Shown one piece after another: positions 1 through 8,234 of a DNA stretch of 27,015 bases. The notes beneath the pieces were generated by a model, which saw only the letters and a list, made by a program, of their open reading frames with translations, had not been told where the DNA came from and ran no database searches. The DNA lies in contig DNYO01000193.1 in the NCBI GenBank assembly GCA_003506795.1, positions 567 through 27,581 on the forward strand, in the 5' to 3' direction. The number at the start of each line of letters is the position of its first letter. Position 1 is the stretch's first letter. Both the position numbers and the translations under genes were made by a program. This DNA is from Deltaproteobacteria bacterium (lineage in GTDB: Bacteria > Desulfobacterota > Syntrophorhabdia > Syntrophorhabdales > Syntrophorhabdaceae).

Positions 1-291
1 CGTGATTGTGACAGGTCCCGAAAGTGAGGCTCTACGAAACGCAAGTCCGACGAAGACTGTCCGGGACGGTTTAATAGGGGTCAAAAGCGAATACTTCGTC
101 CCCTGTATCGCCCTACCACTAGCTCTCCTGGCGTATGGCTTTGCTGGAGAAAATGTCGTGTCGTCCCCGTGCACGATTATGGGTCGAACGATACTCGTGG
201 AAGTCCCAGGTCCATACCAGGAGCAAAATCCCCACTTTCTCCAGAGGTCGTAAGGGCTGAATGTCTCAAATCCATCTGCAAATAACAGCAT
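1..291 (-). CDS. Phage structural protein, partial (runs off left edge)
   Basis: An open frame of 97 codons runs from an ATG at 291 to the first base of the window with no stop, so the C-terminus is missing. The start overlaps the stop of the upstream 800-residue gene in a TAATG junction, which implies translational coupling. The protein opens MLLFADGFETFSPYDLWRKW. This resembles the first strand of phage structural proteins with a concanavalin/LamG-like fold, which often begin with a DGF..Y..DL..KW pattern; the fold is inference. It closes the tail-fibre gene run, so a fibre or tail-surface role fits. The plus-strand frame over the same bases (2-253) has no ribosome binding site and is rejected. 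Confidence 0.7.
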   Translation of the reverse strand, partial: MLLFADGFETFSPYDLWRKWGFCSWYGPGTSTSIVRPIIVHGDDTTFSPAKPYARRASGRAIQGTKYSLLTPIKPSRTVFVGLAFRRASLSGPVTIT

Positions 292-2693
292 TACGCGATC
301 CTCGCTTCAAGGTTGAAGGCAGAGAAATCCTTTAGACCGAGGCCGGAGTTGGTATAATGACGATCGATGAGCTTTTGGATCTCGTATTCAAGAAGGCCAT
401 TCCTAATCTGCTTGCTTGGATTGCACTGGCCGAAGGTTGTCTTCAGGGTCGAATAAAGATCACAGGCCGCCATGATCTCCACTTCGTTCCGGTTTGACCG
501 CAGGGCGGAGGACGGATTATACCCGACCTCTCCGGGATATTTAGACCGGAGATAGACCCTGTCTGAGACCGCGGCTTTTTTCTGTTCCAGCGTCATGGCG
601 TCATAATCGACTCCGCCCACGTATTTGATCGACGCCAGGTCAAGGTGATCATAGATCCCCTTGTTTATTTCTTGCCTTACAGTGGTCAATGCAGGGTTCT
701 CGAACATCGTCACGGCCTGTCTCTGCACGATGTAAATCTGGCTGATGACACGCCGGCTGTGCTTCGTTTGCCTGGTAAAGTGAGTGTTTACAGGAAGGTC
801 CCTTCTTGCCGTTATATTACCTGGGCTGAAACTGAGCCCGCTCATATACCAAATCGCGGCTTCCCATCCTGGAGCCGCCTGCCACATGCTGCCGATCGGC
901 GTATCAATGAAGGTGGCCTTTATCCTCCACTGCTCGGCGTTGCTTTTGAACCACCAGGTCCTATCCACACCCCACGTCGCGCACGAGTACTGGAAGCTGT
1001 TCATCCAGTTGTCGTACCTGTGCCAAACGTCGATGTGCTCTAAGCGGGAGTTCATCGCGGTAATGAATGTCGGCTCCAGGGGAGATAAAGGGATTGGATT
1101 TTGCGTCATCCGGAACGATCCGATGCCTGTTGTCTTTAGCGCCGGGTGGGTTGTCCGATGAAAGCCGCCATCGTTTACCCTCTTCAACGTGCCGTAACTG
1201 AAGATATTGTTGTCATCAGCGGTCGTAATGCTGGATGCCACCATAAGAGAGATTTCTGCAAGGGAGAGACTTCCCCCAGGGGAGGGTACGGCAATGGGTA
1301 TGTAGGGCGGGATGGCACTCAGGCGCACAAATTTCCATGCGGCATCGCAAGCATTGACCACGAGCCCGCCATAGACATTCTTCCCGCACACCCATATTTC
1401 ATCTTCTCCGTAAGCGTTCTGCATGTGATAGGAACTTCCCTTAAGGGGGTTCCCGTCCTTGTCGTTAGCGATCTCCCAGGGGGTGAAGGAACTCGTTCCG
1501 AGGATGCTGTCTACCTCCGCCTGCGCGGTATCCCTTATGCTCTGGTAGGCCCGGTATTTGACGATTATCTGGTCTGCTGAAAGCGCGACGAGTTCGGCCT
1601 GAAGGGCGGGATCTGTCAGGGGGATTGTCCCAGAGAGTTCATTCCACCTGGCGATCTTGGTCAAGTCAAGGGTCCCGATCAGGTCGTTCATCTGGCCTAT
1701 CTTGACCTGAAGCTCCTGAAGCCGGGTCTGGAGTTCAGGAGGCATCTCTTCTGTCGTACCTGAGCCCTTCACGTCAAAGCTGCGCGTATCATCGTTGAAG
1801 GCCAGTGGGCTTGCAGCTTTCCATTTCAGGATGTTTTCCTTCCCTGCGTTGAACTTCTCCATCGCCTTTGCGAAGGTCCCATCACCAGCCCCGGCGCTGT
1901 CGGTGAAAAGTGCCAGCGAGGTATTCGCCAGTAAGTTGAAGATGGGGTTCGCATAGATGTCATAAGAGGTCCACCAAGCGCTCGGCTGCACTCCCTCCCG
2001 GATCTTGTTGCCCTGGAAATCAGAGAGCCAGTCCGGCGTAAACCCGGCCTCCTGGCTCTGGTCATCGCCCTGCGAACCAAGGGTAAAGAGTTCTTCATCA
2101 GCGAATCTGTAGTAATCAAGTGCCGGTTTGAAGTCCTCTATGGACACGGGGAAGACGTAGGGCACACCTGATAGAGGATTATAGACGGTGGCCGCTGATC
2201 CCTTCGCCGCGTCCCAAACTGTGCAGTATTCATTCGGATGATCGTTCACGTTCGTCACGGCGTACAGACCGTCCCGCCACACTCCAAAGGGCGGAACGAG
2301 GGGCGATAGGTCAGCGGCGCCTATCCTGATGAAAAGGTAGTTGTAGGCGCAGGGAACAGCTCCATCGCGGTGCGCGACGACGTACATCTTCTCGTACTCC
2401 TCGCCCTTGCCTGGAGTTGTCCCAATCTTCGCCATAAGGATCACCTTGTCGCCCACACCGAACCCCTTGGCCCCATCAACGATTGCCCCGTTGGCGCGAT
2501 CGATCCCGGTCTTCTGGCAGTGATACCGAACTGGCGCGTTACAGAAGATCTTCTTGTTCTCGTACTCAACGTCCGCCGTATCCCACTTCGCTACGGCAAC
2601 CCCAGCGGTTTCAAGGTAGACAGCCTTGATCGTCCCCTCAAGATAAACGTAACTTTGGAGGTCTCCGAGGTTTATGTGGTTGAAGAGGCTCAT
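291..2693 (-). CDS. Large phage tail-region structural protein, unrecognised
   Basis: 800 residues, the second largest protein here. The start has AAGGA six bases upstream of ATG. I do not recognise a named family. The first 130 residues look beta-rich, with a phrase on a fluid 'KVILMAKIG' core. Residues about 315-400 are helical and coiled-coil-like (PELQTRLQELQVKIGQMNDL). The C-terminal third is rich in aromatic residues, with many W and Y. There is no signal peptide and no membrane segment. It lies at the end of the fibre cluster, just before a partial gene coupled by a 1-nt overlap. A tail, baseplate or receptor-binding component is the natural guess from size and place. An internal-virion or ejected protein is also possible, since podoviruses carry large unique proteins of this kind. 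Confidence 0.75.
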   Translation of the reverse strand: MSLFNHINLGDLQSYVYLEGTIKAVYLETAGVAVAKWDTADVEYENKKIFCNAPVRYHCQKTGIDRANGAIVDGAKGFGVGDKVILMAKIGTTPGKGEEYEKMYVVAHRDGAVPCAYNYLFIRIGAADLSPLVPPFGVWRDGLYAVTNVNDHPNEYCTVWDAAKGSAATVYNPLSGVPYVFPVSIEDFKPALDYYRFADEELFTLGSQGDDQSQEAGFTPDWLSDFQGNKIREGVQPSAWWTSYDIYANPIFNLLANTSLALFTDSAGAGDGTFAKAMEKFNAGKENILKWKAASPLAFNDDTRSFDVKGSGTTEEMPPELQTRLQELQVKIGQMNDLIGTLDLTKIARWNELSGTIPLTDPALQAELVALSADQIIVKYRAYQSIRDTAQAEVDSILGTSSFTPWEIANDKDGNPLKGSSYHMQNAYGEDEIWVCGKNVYGGLVVNACDAAWKFVRLSAIPPYIPIAVPSPGGSLSLAEISLMVASSITTADDNNIFSYGTLKRVNDGGFHRTTHPALKTTGIGSFRMTQNPIPLSPLEPTFITAMNSRLEHIDVWHRYDNWMNSFQYSCATWGVDRTWWFKSNAEQWRIKATFIDTPIGSMWQAAPGWEAAIWYMSGLSFSPGNITARRDLPVNTHFTRQTKHSRRVISQIYIVQRQAVTMFENPALTTVRQEINKGIYDHLDLASIKYVGGVDYDAMTLEQKKAAVSDRVYLRSKYPGEVGYNPSSALRSNRNEVEIMAACDLYSTLKTTFGQCNPSKQIRNGLLEYEIQKLIDRHYTNSGLGLKDFSAFNLEARIA

Positions 2694-2709
2694 CCCTTTT
2701 CCTTAAACA

Positions 2710-2916
2710 TTAAGCCACCCACGCCGCAGCACCACCAGCAACTGCAGCGGTGGCACCACCCTTGTTAAAGAGATCTAACGGTTCAGCAGGATAATAGTTG
2801 ATCAGATCCCATGCCCAGTCACGAATGACGAGCGTTGAATAATCACTAAAAAGCCCAAATAATCCTTCCCAGCTTGTTTCCGGGAGTGTCGTATGCTGAA
2901 CGACGACAAAAGCCAT
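2710..2916 (-). CDS. Small hypothetical phage protein (68 aa)
   Basis: 68 residues with AGAGGA four bases before ATG. The start lies 10 bases after the stop of the 537-residue upstream gene. The N-terminal half is hydrophobic and aromatic (MAFVVVQHTTLPETSWEGLF). The last 16 residues are almost all Gly, Ala and Val (GGATAAVAGGAAAWVA), which could be a short membrane-interacting or packing tail but is barely long enough to span a bilayer. It sits between two tail structural genes. I know no family; the ribosome binding site and operon fit support it as a real gene. Confidence 0.6.
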   Translation of the reverse strand: MAFVVVQHTTLPETSWEGLFGLFSDYSTLVIRDWAWDLINYYPAEPLDLFNKGGATAAVAGGAAAWVA

Positions 2917-2926
2917 ATCTTCCTCT

Positions 2927-4540
2927 CTATGTCGGGACGTTCGTGTGCGTTATCAACATTCCGTTAGCGGCAAATGGGAATGTTGTGAGATATCGGTAAA
3001 CCCTGTCATACACACGGAACGTCGTAGTCGTATCCGGGTTGGTGTACCAAGCATAGTCAATGGTGATTGTTGTGCCGTCGTTCCCAGAGATTCTTCTGAC
3101 CTGGCCTATTCCGGTCCCTCCGACGAGGACCACGTATTTATCTTTGAACTGATCCGTGATCCAACTTTTCGTGCTGTCTGTAATGCTCAGATTCGTTGCG
3201 GCTGTTGCCAAGATATTGGCTGTTACGATTGACCCGTCGTCATTCGCAACTGAGACATCATGGTGTGTAGGACAAGAGTTGTAAAAAATACCCTTATCAA
3301 TCCACCCGATAGCTGGCTGCCCATTCGAGAGAAAGTAAAAGGGGGTCATAACTTGTTTCCCGTAAAACGCATTGGTGCTTCTCATATCGATGGTGGCAAT
3401 GGCATTGCGTCCAGTCCCGACAGTCAGCCCTGCATCTGCGAAATGCGAAGTAGGGAAAGGAGTTTGATAGCCACTATTCGTATAACCATGGCACGAAAAG
3501 AATGTGGACGCTGGGAGACCTATTGTTGCCCCTGAAGCATAATTGCGAGGAAGGGTTTCAACGACAATATGCGTAGCATCTGGAAGCGAAGCAACCTTCA
3601 GCTTGTCGCACCCTTCTCCGGCAACACCAAGGATTTGGAAGAAACCACCAGTTGATGGGACTTTCGAGGAGTCCGTCACAGGGATGCTTACGTTGCTTCC
3701 CGCGACGATGGCATCTGTCGTCTGAATAAGATCCGGGAAGAATCTTTTGGGAAGGTGTCCCCAGGCCGCGCAGAACATCTCGACCGTAGATGCATTTACA
3801 GTCCGACAGTTTATGTAGATTATGTCTTTGTCGCCGGCGATATGAGATTCATACGTGGTGTTGAACTGGTTGAGATACCAATAACCATTGGGGTCATATT
3901 GCTTTCTCGTCCCGGTATGAGCCGTTGCATCCCAATACTGATATGCGTCATAACGCAGGACAGTTGGCTCCACTCTTAGGTGAACATACCCGTATGGTTC
4001 AAGGCCGGACTCCCCCCTCGATTTCCAGACAGTATTGGCCTCTGTCCCCCATACTTGGATTCCACTCCATGAAGACCAAGAGTTTGTGTCGTTATTGTTC
4101 GCAACATTCCCTGCACAACTCCCGGTTCCGGCTCTCCATTCGACTACAACAGTGGTGCTATTGTAGGATGTGCACTCAAAAGTTGGATGAGCAGCCGCAC
4201 ATTTGTACTTGACCCCATTGTTGGTGACTGGATCTGTACGATTAATGGCCAACGCAAAATTTGCTAAAGAGGCGGCAAGATTGGCGCCAATCAGTACCTC
4301 CATGTCGGCTCCCGTAAGGGTCGCCTTCATTGTGTACACAAGGCCGTCTAATGTTATTGTCTCGTTTGTCGAGAATACATTACCGCCTGTAAACGTGTAT
4401 TTGCACCTTTGCGCCCCATACGAATCATGGAGTTCCCAGCCTTGTGCCGCAAGAAACGTCTTGAGATATTCGTAGAACTGGTGCGTGACACTTCCGTTTA
4501 ACGACGGCGTCTTGAAGTGGTATGATTTCCAGCTGGACAT
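2927..4540 (-). CDS. Phage tail-surface structural protein with repeated beta domains
   Basis: 537 residues, start supported by GGAAGG eight bases upstream. Residues about 60-150 (ITLDGLVYTMKATLTGADME, then IGANLAASLANFALAIN) match a domain often seen inside phage fibre and collar proteins, in which a TITLDG.TYTFKTTLTG strand pair is followed by an Ala/Asn-rich helix. Residues about 455-525 (TATNLSITDSTKSW..DQFKDKYVVLVGGTG.GQVRRI) match another common phage surface repeat with the pattern 'T.sW..ng..g..V.i..GTGaGQ.R.I'. The middle is aromatic and Thr/Asn-rich. This is a virion-surface protein, probably tail or fibre; the exact position in the particle is not shown by sequence. It precedes the 68- and 800-residue genes in one operon. 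Confidence 0.75.
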   Translation of the reverse strand: MSSWKSYHFKTPSLNGSVTHQFYEYLKTFLAAQGWELHDSYGAQRCKYTFTGGNVFSTNETITLDGLVYTMKATLTGADMEVLIGANLAASLANFALAINRTDPVTNNGVKYKCAAAHPTFECTSYNSTTVVVEWRAGTGSCAGNVANNNDTNSWSSWSGIQVWGTEANTVWKSRGESGLEPYGYVHLRVEPTVLRYDAYQYWDATAHTGTRKQYDPNGYWYLNQFNTTYESHIAGDKDIIYINCRTVNASTVEMFCAAWGHLPKRFFPDLIQTTDAIVAGSNVSIPVTDSSKVPSTGGFFQILGVAGEGCDKLKVASLPDATHIVVETLPRNYASGATIGLPASTFFSCHGYTNSGYQTPFPTSHFADAGLTVGTGRNAIATIDMRSTNAFYGKQVMTPFYFLSNGQPAIGWIDKGIFYNSCPTHHDVSVANDDGSIVTANILATAATNLSITDSTKSWITDQFKDKYVVLVGGTGIGQVRRISGNDGTTITIDYAWYTNPDTTTTFRVYDRVYRYLTTFPFAANGMLITHTNVPT

Positions 4541-4553
4541 AATGATAACCTTC

Positions 4554-5753
4554 CTATTTTGTCGCCGCTATCGTCAGGGTGAGTTTCTGGCACCTAGCGC
4601 ACGAATCGACATTGAAAGCGATAACGTCACCAGCCGAGACACTCATTGCCCACGTAGACAGGTTGGTGTCGCTATTCATCTCCGCTGAGGAAAGAGACGG
4701 CTTTTCCGTTCCAGTAATGGAGTCGGCTACCGTGGGAACGGCTCCCGCCTTTTTCCAGACATCCAGAACGACGGTCCCTTGCGGACTGCCGACAAGATGC
4801 CACCCGGTAATCGTGCAGGCGAAAGGCATGATCAGGTATTGCTTGACCCCTATGCTAATCGACTGCCCTGCTCCATCTATCGAAACCCCGAAGCTGCCGG
4901 CGACACTACCCGGATCGCCTTTGTCTCCCTTATCCCCTTGTGGTCCGGGAACGGTTGAGTCCGCCCCAGCCGGACCGACTTCACCCCGTGGTCCTGGAAC
5001 GGTTGAATCCGCCCCCGGGGGACCGGGATCGCCCTTGTCGCCCTTTGACCCAGGGACAGTCGAATCCGCGCCCGTGGGACCAACCAGACTCGTCTGAGAT
5101 CCCCAGGCACCTCCCGTCTTCGGGCCGTAGATATCGGAATTGCTGGTATCGATATAGAAGTCGCCATTAACGCCAAATCCTGCTCCGGGAGCGCCGCTTC
5201 CGTTCAGTACGGTTTTTCCGTCAGTCCCCGTGAGGCCAATCAGCGACACTCCTGTCCCCCAGTCTGTGCCGTTCTTGGGGCCATAAATCCTGGTAACGGC
5301 TGTGTCCAAGTAGAAATCGCCAGTCAATCCGAGATCACTGGCAGGTGAACCGACCCCATTGAGAACGGTTCTTCCGTCTGCGCCGTCATCACCGGGGAGC
5401 CCCGGAGCACCGTCGAGGTAGTCAATGCCCTTGATTGGCGTGTACCCGTCGGCTCCGCGCCCCCCAGTATTTCCAGTGAAACCGATATCGCCTTGATCCC
5501 CCTTGTCTCCCTTGTCGCCTTTCGATCCTGGGACAGTGGAGTCAGCGCCAGTCGCGCCTGTGTCGCCTTTATCGCCCTTATCCCCTTTCAGGCCACGCTG
5601 GGCATAAGGCAGAGCATTCCAGGCTGTTGTCCCGTTGCCTATCTTGAACAGATCGGTGTCGAGCTCAGCCCCGATTTCACCTTCTGCAAGTATAGGATTT
5701 TCGGCTGTCCAGTCAGCGGCATTGTCCCGTCTAAATTGAATAACGACTGCCAT
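4554..5753 (-). CDS. Collagen-like tail fibre with Mtd-type N-terminal domain
   Basis: 399 residues from the ATG at 5753, chosen because GGGGGAG lies six bases upstream; an upstream in-frame ATG at 5774 has no such site. Residues about 5-50 (IQFRRDNAADWTAENPILAE, then IGAELDT..FKIGNGTTAWN) match the N-terminal domain of Bordetella phage major tropism determinant, which fixes fibres to the baseplate. Gly-X-Y collagen repeats rich in GDKGDKGD and ADSTVPG follow at about 54-125 and 225-282. Between them are two copies of a 'TVLNG.G.P....G..GDFY.DT...IYGPK' module. The C-terminal 115 residues form a separate beta-type head, probably the receptor-binding or trimer-capping part. It should be a homotrimer. 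The start overlaps the upstream gene by 23 nt. Confidence 0.88.
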   Translation of the reverse strand: MAVVIQFRRDNAADWTAENPILAEGEIGAELDTDLFKIGNGTTAWNALPYAQRGLKGDKGDKGDTGATGADSTVPGSKGDKGDKGDQGDIGFTGNTGGRGADGYTPIKGIDYLDGAPGLPGDDGADGRTVLNGVGSPASDLGLTGDFYLDTAVTRIYGPKNGTDWGTGVSLIGLTGTDGKTVLNGSGAPGAGFGVNGDFYIDTSNSDIYGPKTGGAWGSQTSLVGPTGADSTVPGSKGDKGDPGPPGADSTVPGPRGEVGPAGADSTVPGPQGDKGDKGDPGSVAGSFGVSIDGAGQSISIGVKQYLIMPFACTITGWHLVGSPQGTVVLDVWKKAGAVPTVADSITGTEKPSLSSAEMNSDTNLSTWAMSVSAGDVIAFNVDSCARCQKLTLTIAATK

Positions 5754-5949
5754 TGGCTGCTCCCCCACCATCAAGATGCATCAGGTCTCCATAGTGCGTG
5801 CCCGCGTGGCCCCCGTCGTAGTTGATGATGTCTCGAAACTGACGACCAGCTCCCGCCCCTCCTGGGCTGGTGATGATTGTGACATCGTCCGTCTCCCGGA
5901 CAGTAACGACGCTGTCATCTTCTTCTTGGATTACGAGCGGATTGCCCAT
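5731..5949 (-). CDS. Small hypothetical phage protein (72 aa)
   Basis: The start at 5949 was chosen over an in-frame ATG at 5988. It lies one base after the stop of the upstream gene (TGAAATG), so reinitiation fits, while 5988 has no ribosome binding site and would overlap that gene. The protein opens MGNPLVIQEEDDSVVTVRET, is acidic at first and then Gly-rich (SPGGAGAGRQF, HLDGGGAANG). The segment 'VVTVRETDDVTIITSPGGAGAG' is like a short beta-hairpin linker repeat met in phage fibre clusters. Its 3' end overlaps the collagen fibre start by 23 nt. Function unknown; a fibre accessory or attachment peptide is a guess. Confidence 0.55.
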   Translation of the reverse strand: MGNPLVIQEEDDSVVTVRETDDVTIITSPGGAGAGRQFRDIINYDGGHAGTHYGDLMHLDGGGAANGSRYSI

Positions 5950-5950
5950 T

Positions 5951-6169
5951 TCACTCAATATCCTCTGATCGCACGGTGATGTCTTCATCGCGGTCTGCCC
6001 GCGCCTTGTAGTCCGGCAACTGAACAGCCTGCAGGTACTCGGCTCGATACGAGTCGATTTTCTCAGTCACTGCTGTCTCGCCTACCACGGCAATCGCGTT
6101 TGCAACCCATTCGTCCACGTTGACAACTACATGGGCCAGCACAGCTCGGTCTTCTTCAGATAGTTCCAT
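5951..6169 (-). CDS. Small hypothetical phage protein (72 aa)
   Basis: 72 residues with AGGAG six bases before ATG, nine bases after the stop of the C1q-like fibre gene. It is acidic and predicted mostly helical (MELSEEDRAVLAHVVVNVDE, then WVANAIAVVG), ending in a charged tail (DRDEDITVRSEDIE). A small helical protein between two fibre genes could be a fibre-assembly factor, but nothing in the sequence proves it. I do not recognise the family. Confidence 0.6.
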   Translation of the reverse strand: MELSEEDRAVLAHVVVNVDEWVANAIAVVGETAVTEKIDSYRAEYLQAVQLPDYKARADRDEDITVRSEDIE

Positions 6170-6178
6170 CTGCCACTC

Positions 6179-6964
6179 CTAATCCACCTTGCAGACAAGA
6201 TGCCCCATGATTCTTGTGTAGATATTCACTGCCTCTCCATACACATCAACAACTTGAGTGCTGGGAGAAACCTTGCAAAGCCAGTAGGCGGTATCCCCGG
6301 AATCCATCGGCACGCTCAGTACGTTTTCATGCAGGGCATAGGTACGCCGATGCTGTTGACTGGCAAGAACGGTATCGTGGATGTAATTTTTTTGGGTTGT
6401 CATGAGGTACAAATAAAACCCAACGTGCGCTGCCAAAATGCCGAGGAGCTGCACGGTGATGGCAAAATCATAAAGACCCTTCACAGGTGCTGTAAAGAGC
6501 CCCGTATCAAGTGAGTAACAGCCCCCATTGTTAACCAAAACTGAATCGGGCTCGACTTTCCACGTTACAGACGCGCCCAGCTTGTTGGTATATTGCCAGG
6601 TGCTATGGACATGATACGCAGGCCACGGGGTGGGAGCCCTGTTATCAAGGACGTGCTTCAGGCCAGCCGGAGTAAGTGCCCTGACTGCATCAGTTCCAAG
6701 CAATGCCTCGCTGAGCGTTGCGATCTCAATTTTCCCTTTGGCTGTCTCGGAAGCATCGGGGACGATGGCCCCTCCCCATGCGGAAGAGTTCGCTGCGATC
6801 TTGCTTGAAGCCCTTGCGGCCTTTACCGCAGCAGCAGACGCGGCATCACTCGCTCCGGAAGCATACCCGATGGCCCTTGACGCAGCATCAGACGCGCTTG
6901 AAGCAAGGTCGCTTGCCGCCGCCGCCTCGTTCGGGTCAAAGCTCGTGCTGAGATAGCCGGGCAT
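6179..6964 (-). CDS. Ala-rich stalk fibre with C1q-like head
   Basis: 261 residues. The first 10 residues (MPGYLSTSFD) form a cap shared with the stalk protein at 8235-8690. Residues 15-60 are an Ala/Ser/Asp repeat, probably a trimeric coiled-coil stalk, followed by IAANSSAWG, also shared. Residues about 71-106 (ASETAKGKIEIATLSEALLG, then TPAGLKHVL) are the 'ETxKGxxExAT...TPAGL' connector typical of caudoviral tail fibres. Residues about 118-261 look like a C1q/TNF-type jelly roll: VNNGGCYSLDTGLFTAPVKG is the classic 'NNGG.YD..TG.FTAP..GLY.F' strand pair. C1q-like heads bind ligands as trimers, so this is a likely receptor-binding fibre. It starts two bases after the upstream stop. Confidence 0.85.
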   Translation of the reverse strand: MPGYLSTSFDPNEAAAASDLASSASDAASRAIGYASGASDAASAAAVKAARASSKIAANSSAWGGAIVPDASETAKGKIEIATLSEALLGTDAVRALTPAGLKHVLDNRAPTPWPAYHVHSTWQYTNKLGASVTWKVEPDSVLVNNGGCYSLDTGLFTAPVKGLYDFAITVQLLGILAAHVGFYLYLMTTQKNYIHDTVLASQQHRRTYALHENVLSVPMDSGDTAYWLCKVSPSTQVVDVYGEAVNIYTRIMGHLVCKVD

Positions 6965-6965
6965 C

Positions 6966-7127
6966 TTACTCTTCCCTGCTTTCCATCTTCAGGATCTTGA
7001 AGTCCTGATCTTTATTTATCGCCTCTTTGATCGTGGATCTGACTGCTCTTACCTTCCTGCGCCAGTCTCCATCGTCACCGAAGGACACGGCAGTGGTGAC
7101 TACAAAAGTGATCGGTTTCGTATCCAT
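6966..7127 (-). CDS. Small hypothetical phage protein (53 aa)
   Basis: The ATG at 7127 is preferred because GGAG lies seven bases upstream and overlaps the stop of the glycosyltransferase gene; a longer frame from 7217 would lie largely inside that gene. The protein opens MDTKPITFVVTTAVSFGDDG, then has a basic helix (DWRRKVRAVRSTIKEAINK) and ends with an acidic tip. Its place between the glycosyltransferase and the C1q fibre suggests a role in fibre assembly or modification, but this is inference only. Confidence 0.6.
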   Translation of the reverse strand: MDTKPITFVVTTAVSFGDDGDWRRKVRAVRSTIKEAINKDQDFKILKMESREE

Positions 7128-7137
7128 GTTCGCGCTC

Positions 7138-8172
7138 CTACTTCTTGGCAAGTAGCTCGTTATAAAGTTCAATGTACGTTGCAACATGTTTCCCCCTATC
7201 GAAGTTCTCCCTGGCATACTGAAGCGTTTCTTCCCTCAGCGTACTTCCAGGAGCCTTCAGGTCGTTCCAGCATCTTTCGATCTGCTCTGCGATGGAATGA
7301 AGATCAAAGGGCTTGGCGTGATATTTCGTATATTCCCCATTGTAGCTGACGACGGGGACGCCAAAGGCCATCATCTCCATCGTCACCCGGCTTGCAATGC
7401 CGGAATAGTTGTTGTTGAACCCGATATCCGCCCCCGCCTGGAACGGCTTCAGGTTGTTGTTTGCCAACTGGATGTTCTCGCAGGCTGTTTCCAGGGCTCT
7501 TTTGTGGCTCCGGACGAAGACGTTTCGCCACATCCCGATCGGCTCAAGCAACAGGGAAAATACGTTCAGCCTTGCTTCGGGGATCTTCTCCATCACGTAT
7601 GGCATCGCCCAGATGATATGAAGGGGCAGCTTCTCCACCCGCGGAGTATCGCAGGAGAGAATCGCCGGGTGGTCCTCATACAGCCACGGCGCCGTCCCTT
7701 CCATGTCTTCCAGGTCAATGCTGTTCGGGATATACCGGCAGCGTCCCACTTTCTCGTCGTACAACTTCATGACATCGTACTCGTGGGTGTTGATACAAAC
7801 CGTGGCATCCATCTTCCAGAGCAGGTTCACATGCAGGTTGAACGAATCGCTCACCTTCTCCCACTCTTTAAAAACCATGTGCTCAGTCGGTCCGTGCAGC
7901 ACTGCCACTGTGACCTTCTTGGCCTGCTCCTTCTTCATTTCCGCATCATCGGGAAAAGCAGAATGGAGGACCCAAACGTCGGCTTTTTTCGCCTCTTCCC
8001 AGGTGATCGGAAGGAAACCCTTGTCGTTCCTCTCTGCCGTTGGGGTGGCTTCGTAGGAAATGGCAAGCTCCGATCGGATGCCGGCGCGGTTCTCATACTT
8101 GCACTGATTCTTACAGGATTCGTACATCCCGCTGATCCGCGGACCCCAGTTGCTCCAGTGAACGACGAACAT
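7138..8172 (-). CDS. Glycosyltransferase, GT-B / family 4-like
   Basis: 344 residues from the ATG at 8172, opening MFVVHWSNWGPRISGMYESC, with AAAGGG eight bases upstream. The frame stays open to 8526, but that stretch is antisense-like read-through of the stalk gene in another frame and is not coding. The C-terminal half carries the nucleotide-sugar-binding signature of GT4 enzymes: GADIGFNNNYSGIASRVTME followed by MMAFGVPVVSYNGEYT, with the Glu of 'VTMEMMAFGVPVV' in the EX7E-like place. An N-terminal acceptor domain precedes it (LHSAFPDDAE, VLHGPTEHM). It should transfer a sugar from an activated donor in the cytoplasm. Being inside the fibre cluster, the acceptor may be a fibre protein or a host surface glycan; the sequence does not decide. 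Confidence 0.85.
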   Translation of the reverse strand: MFVVHWSNWGPRISGMYESCKNQCKYENRAGIRSELAISYEATPTAERNDKGFLPITWEEAKKADVWVLHSAFPDDAEMKKEQAKKVTVAVLHGPTEHMVFKEWEKVSDSFNLHVNLLWKMDATVCINTHEYDVMKLYDEKVGRCRYIPNSIDLEDMEGTAPWLYEDHPAILSCDTPRVEKLPLHIIWAMPYVMEKIPEARLNVFSLLLEPIGMWRNVFVRSHKRALETACENIQLANNNLKPFQAGADIGFNNNYSGIASRVTMEMMAFGVPVVSYNGEYTKYHAKPFDLHSIAEQIERCWNDLKAPGSTLREETLQYARENFDRGKHVATYIELYNELLAKK

Positions 8173-8234
8173 TTTGCCATCCCTTTTTGGGTGGAGAAGG
8201 GAGCCGTCGCCCCCCTCTCCGGGTGATGGTACTG

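Noticed and set aside
2..253. Plus-strand 83-codon frame at the left edge
   Set aside because: No ribosome binding site, opposite to every late gene, and the minus strand carries a better frame coupled to the upstream gene by a TAATG overlap.
4554..5753. Diversity-generating retroelement linked to the Mtd-type fibre
   Set aside because: No reverse transcriptase and no template/variable repeat pair was seen in the window.
7186..8226. Plus-strand 346-codon frame opposite the glycosyltransferase
   Set aside because: The minus strand has a recognisable GT4-like fold and a ribosome binding site; the plus frame shows no domain and no start signal.
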